Source: an uncultured Steroidobacter sp. (GTDB lineage: Bacteria > Pseudomonadota > Gammaproteobacteria > Steroidobacterales > Steroidobacteraceae). From it: DNA of 25,264 bases. Location: assembly GCA_946478975.1 (NCBI GenBank), contig CAMLEO010000081.1, positions 1 through 25,264 on the forward strand, given 5' to 3'. Positions within the stretch are counted from its first letter, which is position 1, and each line of letters begins with the position of its first letter. Of this stretch, positions 8,445 to 14,620 are shown piece after piece. The position numbers and the translations under genes were made by a program. A model generated the notes under the pieces. It made no database searches and was not told the DNA's origin. It saw only the letters and a program-made list of their open reading frames with translations.

Positions 8445-10381
8445 GACTGTTTGCGCCGAGTGCCGACGAAAACGAGCGCAGCGGCGAGTAGCGAGAGCAC
8501 GCCAATCCACAGCTGCAGCTCAGCCGGCGTCGCGGTGGTCGGCATGCCGGACGCTTCCCAGTTCTGGCCGTGCGGCTTGGTGTTCTCGATGTTCGAGCTG
8601 TGCAACGACTCATCCGGCCGGCGCACCGGTGTTTTGTCGATCGCCACCAGGCTCGTGTACTTGGAAACAATCTGATACTGGAGCGCGAGCGGCAGCACCT
8701 GCGAGCGGATCACGTCGTCCGAGATGCCTTGGGCCTGCTGATTGACGATATCTTCGATGCGATTGCGTGCCCACAGCGTCGCGATGCCGGTCCTGGATTC
8801 GGCGGCGTTCAGCGGAACCTGCCGGCCCCAGACGCGTATCGAGCGGCCGGTGATGTTGAGCATGCCGCTCGCTTTCTGCGGCAGCCGAGCCGTGATCAGC
8901 AGCGGCTCATCGGCATACAGATCGCCGACGGTCGCCGGCGCATATTCCGGCGTCACGCCATCGGGCCAGTAGAGTGTGATATCCGTGAGCACTGGCGCCG
9001 TCAGCTTGCGCAGCAGCTCATTCATGCGCTGTTCCACTTCGCCGGTCTGGCCGATGAACGTAAAGGTACCGCGGCCCATCTGTGCCGCCGTGCGCATGAA
9101 ATATCCATTCGGCGCCGAGCCGATGCCGACGGTGAACAGGCGGGCATCCCCCAGGCCCTGACGAATCGCATACATCAAGTCGGATTCGTTGCTCACGGCA
9201 CCGTCGGTGATGAATACGATCTGCCGCAAGTGTTCGGGGCTGTGAGGCATGGCGAACGCGGCGTTGAGGGCTGGCAGCATTTCGGTGCCACCCTCCGCAC
9301 GCAAGCTCATGACGTAGCTGCGCGCGGCGGCGAGGTTGTCGGCGGTCGCAGCGACCGGGCCGTCGAACAAACAATCGTAAATGGAGTTGAACTGGATCAG
9401 GTTGAAGCGATCGGTCGGCAGCAATGTTTTCAAACCGCTGAGCAGCGCTTCTCGAGCCTGCTCGATCGACAAGCCGGACATGGAGCCGGAGGTATCGATG
9501 ATGAAGATCACTTCGCGGCTAGTGCGCAGCTCGCCGCGTTCCTGCGGCGGCATGAACATCAGCAGCACGTGCTCGCCGGCATCCGTCGCTTCTCTAAAAA
9601 GCACCGCCGCCGGCTGGCCGTGCACGACCGGCGTCCAGGACAGCTCGAAATCGCGATCGGGCGCGACGCTGGTGTCGGCGAGCTCCACGCGATAACTCTC
9701 ACCACTGTCGCTGTCGACTTTGATCTTGTGATACGCGCTGGTGATGTACTCGACCGGCACGCCGGCGTCGATGTTGATGTTGAATCGTACGCTCTGACGC
9801 GAGGGATTTGGATGCGCGAGCGGCGGCTGCAAGTCGCTATCGCCGTAGCGCGGAGTGATGGTCAGCGGAAAGCGCAGGCTGTAGCGCCCACCTTGCTGAT
9901 CGACGACCTGCAAGTACGAGAGCGTGATCTTGATGGTTTCGTGCGGCCCGATATTGGCCACGGCGGTACGAAATATATTCGGCCGCTCCTGGTGGACGAC
10001 GCTCGCGCGCTGCCCGTTCTCGCGTGCCTGCACGTACAGCTGCTGCGCTTCGGCCTTCTCACGAATCTCACCCTCGATGATTCGCTCGCCGACTTGCATG
10101 TGCAGCTGGTTGACTGCCGAATTCTCGGGCAGCGGAAACGTATAGACGCCTTCCACCCAGGCATCGCCCGGATTCTCGAACTGCTGAGTTACTTGCACGC
10201 GCGCGATGATGCCGCTCACCGTCATATCGATGTCGGTGTGGACTCGCGGTGCAGGCTCGTCGCCCGTTTCTGAGCGGAACGACAGCGTGCCGCTGCGGGG
10301 CTCCTCTTCTTGAGCCGCTGCAGGCCGTGCGAACAGCCCGATTGCGAGCAGTGAGATCCACAGCAGGTGAGCCAGGCGCAT
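8441..10381 (-). CDS. VIT and vWA domain sortase target protein (marine proteobacterial sortase-target type)
   Basis: Exported protein of 646 residues. Order: signal peptide (1-23, cut near AAAQ), VIT domain (about 30-170), linker, vWA domain (about 288-460) with an intact MIDAS DTSGS at 296-300 and ITDGAVSNE later, then a beta-rich region. The C-terminus is a sorting signal: MPTTA at 613-617, a hydrophobic stretch (LWIGVLSLLAAALVFVG) and a basic tail RRKQS. This is the architecture of the family known as marine proteobacterial sortase target protein, and the neighbouring class GN sortase supports it. The motif departs from LPXTG, with Met for Leu and Ala for Gly. The biological role of the family is unknown. 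Metal-dependent adhesion by the vWA domain is inference. Confidence 0.93.
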   Translation of the reverse strand: MRLAHLLWISLLAIGLFARPAAAQEEEPRSGTLSFRSETGDEPAPRVHTDIDMTVSGIIARVQVTQQFENPGDAWVEGVYTFPLPENSAVNQLHMQVGERIIEGEIREKAEAQQLYVQARENGQRASVVHQERPNIFRTAVANIGPHETIKITLSYLQVVDQQGGRYSLRFPLTITPRYGDSDLQPPLAHPNPSRQSVRFNINIDAGVPVEYITSAYHKIKVDSDSGESYRVELADTSVAPDRDFELSWTPVVHGQPAAVLFREATDAGEHVLLMFMPPQERGELRTSREVIFIIDTSGSMSGLSIEQAREALLSGLKTLLPTDRFNLIQFNSIYDCLFDGPVAATADNLAAARSYVMSLRAEGGTEMLPALNAAFAMPHSPEHLRQIVFITDGAVSNESDLMYAIRQGLGDARLFTVGIGSAPNGYFMRTAAQMGRGTFTFIGQTGEVEQRMNELLRKLTAPVLTDITLYWPDGVTPEYAPATVGDLYADEPLLITARLPQKASGMLNITGRSIRVWGRQVPLNAAESRTGIATLWARNRIEDIVNQQAQGISDDVIRSQVLPLALQYQIVSKYTSLVAIDKTPVRRPDESLHSSNIENTKPHGQNWEASGMPTTATPAELQLWIGVLSLLAAALVFVGTRRKQS

Positions 10382-10418
10382 GTCCCCATCTCCATTGTTG
10401 AGCTGGGGAGTAGTTCAA

Positions 10419-10430
10419 CGTGCGCGCACG
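10419..10430. promoter_or_regulatory. 12-bp perfect palindrome in the 10382-10656 divergent region
   Basis: CGTGCGCGCACG is perfectly self-complementary and lies 38 bp upstream of the sortase-target start in the intergenic region shared with the divergent secreted protein. It could be an operator, but alternating GC palindromes are common in DNA of this composition. Confidence 0.2.
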
Positions 10431-10511
10431 GCGAGGTGGAGGAGCAGTGCTGGCGGGCTGCTGATGCTTCGTGGCGAATTGTGGCAAGGAATATTTTACT
10501 GGTGCGAACGA

Positions 10512-10540
10512 TTGATTATGCAAGCGGATATCTGTTATCT
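10512..10540 (+). promoter_or_regulatory. Candidate sigma-70 promoter for the secreted protein gene
   Basis: TTGATT (10512-10517) and TTATCT (10535-10540) are separated by exactly 17 bp in a locally AT-rich patch of the divergent intergenic region. This would give a 5' leader of roughly 110 nt before the start at 10657. Both boxes are imperfect, so confidence is modest. Confidence 0.35.
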
Positions 10541-10656
10541 AACGCGCCGAATCCTCGAGCTGTCACCAGGGATGGTCATGCGACGCTGTTCCTTGCGTGT
10601 CACGCGCATTGTGGATTCGTTTCCATCCAAGCTCGCAAAGTCAGTTAGGGAGAACC

Positions 10657-11547
10657 ATGAAAAGAGCAGCCTTGCTTCTGGGCGGACTGTTGTTGTCCGC
10701 ATTCGTTTCCGGTCCCGCCTCGGCGGAAGTCGTGCGTGTGCGCGTGACCGCTCGCGTCAATCAGATCGACGATCCCAGTAATGCGCTCGCCGGCAAAGTC
10801 GTCGTCGGCCAGCGCGTCAATGGATTGTATGTCTACAACACGAACACGCCGAACTCATCGCCGTATCCCAACACCGGCGATTACCGCCCTTATGCCAACG
10901 AGGCGCGGCTGCGCTTTGCAGTGGGATCGATGGTGTTCGAGAGCAAGCAGCCGACGCAAGGCATCGGCATCTTCATCCGTGCGGGAGACCCTTCGATCAC
11001 GGGCCGGTTGAGCATGCTCAGCAGCGATAACAAACCGCTGGCCGACGGCACGATCGTGCAGCAGATGCAGATGACGCTCGAGGGTTACGGCAACGTCACT
11101 CAGTCGGTGGCGTTGCCCACTGTGGCTCCGGTCTTCACGCAATATTGGACCAAGGAAGTCGTGATTGGCGCCAACGGCCCGGCCGGCATGTACATGATCA
11201 CGGCTCAGCTCGAAGCCGCCGAACTGGTCGTGGCGGATGCAATCGTGGTGGCGCCGGCTTCGGGAACGTTCGCTGCCAATCAGCACTTCGATGCCGCTGT
11301 GATTCTGCCGCGTAACAGTGTGGTCGCGACGGCGGAAGCCAGGGCGAACGGTGCGTGGTTGCCGCTGAACTATCCGGGCTCGTGCCAGTTGCAGCCGCAG
11401 GTGGGCACGGGCAAACCTTCGTTGCTGTGTCCGGGGGCGGATGTGGCGCTGGCGACCCTTCCGGCCGGCACGCCGATCGACTGGACCGTGACCATGACCA
11501 ACGGCACCGTCTACACCGAATCGGTGACGTGGGAACGAGCGCCGTAA
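10657..11547 (+). CDS. Secreted hypothetical protein
   Basis: Not recognised with certainty. The 296-residue product has a clear signal peptide (residues 1-23, cut after ASA) and a mature part rich in Val, Thr and Ala with beta-strand periodicity. The early segment VNGLYVYNTNTPNSSPYPNTGDYRPY resembles, by eye, the first domain of several PEP-CTERM-type exported proteins. However, there is no PEP-CTERM, LPXTG or TM tail at the C-terminus. Two Cys near the end (in GSCQLQ and SLLCPG) could form a disulfide. The ATG at 10657 has an AGGGAGA ribosome site 5 bp upstream, which favours it over an in-frame start 60 bp earlier. It diverges from the sortase-target operon. Confidence 0.8.
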   Translation: MKRAALLLGGLLLSAFVSGPASAEVVRVRVTARVNQIDDPSNALAGKVVVGQRVNGLYVYNTNTPNSSPYPNTGDYRPYANEARLRFAVGSMVFESKQPTQGIGIFIRAGDPSITGRLSMLSSDNKPLADGTIVQQMQMTLEGYGNVTQSVALPTVAPVFTQYWTKEVVIGANGPAGMYMITAQLEAAELVVADAIVVAPASGTFAANQHFDAAVILPRNSVVATAEARANGAWLPLNYPGSCQLQPQVGTGKPSLLCPGADVALATLPAGTPIDWTVTMTNGTVYTESVTWERAP

Positions 11548-11575
11548 CTTGCTTATCGCTCGATGACCGTGTGCA

Positions 11576-11610
11576 CGCCTGCCGATGCAAGTAATAATGC
11601 ACGGCAGGCG
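11576..11610 (+). other. Intercistronic hairpin without U-tract
   Basis: A 9-bp stem (CGCCTGCCG 11576-11584 with CGGCAGGCG 11602-11610) continues, after one bulged A, into a 4-bp TGCA/TGCA stem and an 8-nt AT-rich loop. It lies 29 bp after the secreted-protein stop and 36 bp before the YdcF gene. No T-run follows on either strand, so it is not a standard intrinsic terminator. RNA stabilisation or attenuation is possible. Confidence 0.6.
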
Positions 11611-11645
11611 CTGCCCGGAACTGAACCCACGGAGATTGAGCGACG

Positions 11646-12398
11646 ATGATGCTTGGAGTGTTGCTGCTGATCGTGGCGATCGCCGCGATCCTGGCTGCGT
11701 TGAAGTCCCGCCGTTCCAGCCGCGTGCTGTTTGGGATCGCGATCGTTGCTTTCCTGCTGCTGGGCTCGGGGGCGCCGGCCAACTGGATGTTGGATCATCT
11801 GCAGGAAGGCGTCGACGTTCGCAACGAGCAGTGGGGCACGGCCAACGCCATCGTGCTGCTCGGCGCCAGCGCGGAGATGACGGATCAAGGGCCGGAGCTG
11901 GCGCTGTTCAGCTACGGGCGCCTGGTCAAGGCGTATGAGTTGTATCGCTCGTGCAAGTCACATTCCGAAGACTGCCGCATCGTCAGCAGCGGCGGCGATC
12001 CCAACGGCTTCGGCAAGTCGGAAGCGGAGCTGTACGCAGAAGAGCTGGAACGGCTCGGCGCCGCGCGTGCCGACCTGATCGTGGAAGGCCGAAGCATGAA
12101 CACGTGGCAGAACGCCCAGTTCACGGCCGAGATTCTCGCCGGCCAGCAGCCCGATCATGTCGTGCTCGTCACTTCGGGTTTGCACGTTCGTCGCAGCCTG
12201 ATTTATTTCTCTCACTTCGGAGTTCGCGCGGTCGGCGTCCGTGCCGACTACGCGCATGCGCGCCTGTCAGTGCTGCCGAACGCATACAACCTGTTGATGG
12301 CAGACCTGGCGCTTCATGAGTACGTGGGTGTGCTGCGTTATCACGTTTACAACTGGCTGGGCTGGAACGCCCGGCCGGCATCTCAGGCGAGTAGGTGA
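11646..12398 (+). CDS. YdcF/ElyC-type DUF218 membrane protein
   Basis: A 250-residue protein with two N-terminal hydrophobic segments (residues 2-19 and about 26-43) followed by a DUF218 domain. Diagnostic stretches are AIVLLGASAEMTDQGPEL at the start of the domain, a central SSGGDPNGFGKSEAE, and VVLVTSGLHVRRSLIYF. DUF218 proteins (SanA, YdcF, ElyC) act at the envelope and some affect peptidoglycan or undecaprenyl-lipid metabolism. No specific reaction can be assigned. Two consecutive ATGs (11646 and 11649) are both possible, and the nearest GGAG is about 13 bp upstream, so initiation may be weak. It ends 13 bp before the convergent small gene. Confidence 0.85.
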   Translation: MMLGVLLLIVAIAAILAALKSRRSSRVLFGIAIVAFLLLGSGAPANWMLDHLQEGVDVRNEQWGTANAIVLLGASAEMTDQGPELALFSYGRLVKAYELYRSCKSHSEDCRIVSSGGDPNGFGKSEAELYAEELERLGAARADLIVEGRSMNTWQNAQFTAEILAGQQPDHVVLVTSGLHVRRSLIYFSHFGVRAVGVRADYAHARLSVLPNAYNLLMADLALHEYVGVLRYHVYNWLGWNARPASQASR

Positions 12399-12411
12399 TT
12401 CACCTGGGCTG

Positions 12412-12669
12412 TTATCTGGGCTGTGTCAGCGCCGCGATCGGGGCGGGCAGCGAATCCAGGTTGGGGATGGGCACGCCGTCGACGATGCGTTGTCTGACAA
12501 AGTTTTCGAGCACGGACTTGGCTGCGCTCTCGGGACTGAAACCCGCGTAGTTGGCGGATTCCAATAGGCCGACGCCGATGATCTCGATCTCGGTGGGAGA
12601 AATGATTCGATACCACGCGCCGTAAACGTGATCGTCCACGGTGTGTGTAAAGTACTGAAGCCCCGACAC
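12412..12669 (-). CDS. Small hypothetical protein (85 aa)
   Basis: No family recognised. The product is soluble and mixed alpha/beta in character: a hydrophobic strand-like region (YGAWYRIISPTEIEIIGVG), then an amphipathic helix (SPESAAKSVLENFVRQRI) and a Pro-rich tail. The composition is protein-like and unlike the Arg/His-rich shadow frames overlapping it, which supports real coding. The only start after the upstream in-frame stop is a GTG at 12669, with a weak GGGGA about 10 bp upstream, so the N-terminus is uncertain. It lies downstream of the LysE gene on the same strand, 94 bp away. Confidence 0.55.
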   Translation of the reverse strand: MSGLQYFTHTVDDHVYGAWYRIISPTEIEIIGVGLLESANYAGFSPESAAKSVLENFVRQRIVDGVPIPNLDSLPAPIAALTQPR

Positions 12670-12763
12670 GCCCGGTCCCCATCTTGGCCAACGATGGGTA
12701 ACTCAAAAGTGTCGCAATAGTTCCCGCTATAGGCCGAACAGTTTTCCTGTAAGAATTTCAGTT

Positions 12764-13396
12764 CTAACGGCGCGATTCGACCGCCATGCGCACGGCCAGG
12801 CCGGCGAGCACCGTGCCCATCAGCCAGCGCTGCACGACTTGCCAGGTGGGGCGGGAAGAAAAGAACACAGCGACGCCGCCGGCCATCGACACCACCAGCG
12901 CATTGATGCTGACGCTGATCGCAATCTGCGTGGCTCCCAACACCAGCGACTGCGCCAGCACGCTGCCCTGCTCCGGCCGAATGAATTGCGGCAGCAACGA
13001 GATATATAGAATCGCCACCTTGGGATTGAGCAGGCTGGTGAACAGCCCCATGCCGAACAAGCGTCGCGGACTGTCCTGGGGCAGCTCTCGCACCTGGAAC
13101 GGCGAGCGGCCGCCGGGCTTCAGCGCTTGCCACGCGAGATACAACAGATACATCGCGCCGCCGATCCGCAAGATGTCATATGCCAGCGGCACCGATAGAA
13201 AGATTGCAGTGAGCCCCAGCGCCGTGCACAGCAGATAGATCGCAAACCCGAGCGCAATGCCGCCCAAGGAAACGAGTCCGGCGGCGCGCCCCTGGCAGAT
13301 CGAGCGCGAGATCAGATACATCATGTTCGGCCCGGGCGTGAGCACCATCGCCAGGGCGACCAGCGAGAACTGCAAGTGATTCGTGAGCGTCGGCAT
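12764..13396 (-). CDS. LysE/RhtB family amino-acid exporter
   Basis: Inner-membrane exporter of the LysE superfamily, 210 residues with about six hydrophobic segments. The signature is at the N-terminus: LVALAMVLTPGPNMMYLISRS, then GLVSLGGIALGF, and later LLNPKVAILYISLLPQFI. Relatives export homoserine, threonine, lysine or similar metabolites, but the substrate here cannot be told. The ATG at 13396 (MPTLTNHLQFSL) is preferred because RhtB proteins begin only a few residues before TM1. An in-frame start 39 bp earlier would add an unneeded tail. It diverges from the potassium channel gene across 89 bp. Confidence 0.92.
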   Translation of the reverse strand: MPTLTNHLQFSLVALAMVLTPGPNMMYLISRSICQGRAAGLVSLGGIALGFAIYLLCTALGLTAIFLSVPLAYDILRIGGAMYLLYLAWQALKPGGRSPFQVRELPQDSPRRLFGMGLFTSLLNPKVAILYISLLPQFIRPEQGSVLAQSLVLGATQIAISVSINALVVSMAGGVAVFFSSRPTWQVVQRWLMGTVLAGLAVRMAVESRR

Positions 13397-13485
13397 CAGC
13401 GGTTCCGAAAGAGCAGCCGGCGGCGATTGGACCACGGCACTGCGATGCCCGGTAAGTATCAGTGGCGTCGCAAACCGAGGGTACA

Positions 13486-14607
13486 GTGTCGGAACCCGAC
13501 GACCTTCGCGTCGGTTGGGCCTGCGTGACCCCGAGCACTCCCGGTACGAGCATCGATCCGACCGACACGCTGAACCGGCGGCTGCAAGTGCCCGGCCGGC
13601 GGCTGTTCATCGGCGGCGAGCGCAGCGTGCGGCGGACGCTGCTGCTGCGTTCGTGCGTCGTAGTGTTTTTGTTCGTGCTGGTGATCCTGGTGTTCTGGCT
13701 GGATCGCGACGGCCTCAAGGACAACGCCGACGACTCGATCTCGTTCATCGACGTGGTTTACTTCACGGTGGTGAGCGTAACGACAGTGGGCTACGGCGAC
13801 ATCGTGCCGGTTACCCCGCAGGCCCGGCTGATCGATGCGTTGTTCGTGACGCCGATTCGTTTGTTCATCTGGCTGATTTTCATCGGCACGGCGTATCAAC
13901 TGGTGTTACAGCGGCTGATCGAGGACTTCCGCATGCGCAGGCTGCAGGCTCGATTGCAAGATCACGTGGTGTTGATCGGCTATGGGCACTACGGCCGCAG
14001 TGCCGCCGAGGAGCTGGTCGCGCGCGGCCTCGATAAGAAACATATCCTGGTCGTGGACCTGGATCAGGGGCGGATCGAGGACGCGGCCGAGCATGGTTAC
14101 ATCGGCATTCTCGGCGATGCCAGCCGGGAAGAAACATTGCTGGAGACCATGCTGGAGCACGCGAGAGCGCTGCTCGTGTGCACCGACCGCGACGATACCA
14201 ACGTGCTCATCACTTTGACGGCAAGAAACCTGGCGCCGAAGGTTCGCATCGTGGCGCGCGTGGAGGAGGCGGAGAACGACAAGCTGGTGCGACAGAGCGG
14301 CGCGAACTCGACGGTGCTGCCGTCCCGCGTCGGCGGCATTCTGATGGCGGACTCGGTGGAGTCCTCGCACATGGCTGCGTATGTGATGGACCTGATCAGC
14401 GCCGGCGGGCAGGTGCAACTGGTCGAGCGCGATCCGAGCCCGGATGAGTTCGGGCGGCGGCCGATCGAAAGCCAGTCGATGATCGTGCGCGTGGTGCGCA
14501 ATCAGCAGCCGCACAGCATCTGGGACAGCGAGGTGCGCATCCAGCCCGGCGACAAGCTGATCGTGATTCGACCCGCCGGGACTGGCGGCAGCCAGTCCCG
14601 GCGGTAA
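13486..14607 (+). CDS. Two-TM potassium channel with TrkA-N (RCK) domain
   Basis: Inner-membrane ion channel, 373 residues. Order: cytosolic N-terminal tail; TM1 (about 52-72); pore loop with the K+ selectivity filter TVGYGD at 100-105; TM2 (about 118-142); RCK/TrkA-N Rossmann domain with GYGHYG at 165-170 and the acidic VVDLD nucleotide-binding strand end; C-terminal TrkA-C-like domain (IVRVVRNQQPHSIWDSEVRIQPGDKLIVI). This is the MthK/Kch-like plan, in which cytosolic ligand binding gates K+ flow. The GTG at 13486 is chosen because GAGGG lies just upstream. A GTG 24 bp earlier has no such site. The last twelve codons form half-sites of a perfect 14-bp hairpin. Confidence 0.93.
   Translation: MSEPDDLRVGWACVTPSTPGTSIDPTDTLNRRLQVPGRRLFIGGERSVRRTLLLRSCVVVFLFVLVILVFWLDRDGLKDNADDSISFIDVVYFTVVSVTTVGYGDIVPVTPQARLIDALFVTPIRLFIWLIFIGTAYQLVLQRLIEDFRMRRLQARLQDHVVLIGYGHYGRSAAEELVARGLDKKHILVVDLDQGRIEDAAEHGYIGILGDASREETLLETMLEHARALLVCTDRDDTNVLITLTARNLAPKVRIVARVEEAENDKLVRQSGANSTVLPSRVGGILMADSVESSHMAAYVMDLISAGGQVQLVERDPSPDEFGRRPIESQSMIVRVVRNQQPHSIWDSEVRIQPGDKLIVIRPAGTGGSQSRR
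14573..14604. repeat. Perfect 14-bp inverted repeat ending at the channel stop codon
   Basis: CCGCCGGGACTGGC (14573-14586) and its exact reverse complement (14591-14604) are separated by a GGCA loop. The right arm ends on the base before the TAA stop of the channel gene. The convergent GH5 gene ends 13 bp beyond that stop. No T-run follows directly on either strand. Confidence 0.9.
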
Positions 14608-14620
14608 TGAAGCAAAGGTT

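Noticed and set aside
8570..10273. 567-codon open frame on the plus strand opposite the sortase target
   Set aside because: Shadow of the real minus-strand gene: Arg/His/Asp-rich with no domain or ribosome site. The opposite strand has full VIT/vWA motifs.
12670..12763. Possible promoter between the LysE and small-protein genes
   Set aside because: TATAGC-like and TTACAG-like hexamers are present, but no pair has acceptable spacing and match.
12426..13133. 235-codon minus-strand frame overlapping the LysE gene and the small gene
   Set aside because: It is out of frame with the clear LysE protein and reads as low-complexity Arg/Ala sequence.
14573..14620. The channel-end stem as a standard intrinsic terminator
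   Set aside because: The nearest T-run (TTTT at 14619 and after) is more than 10 bp past the stem on the plus strand, and there is none on the minus strand.
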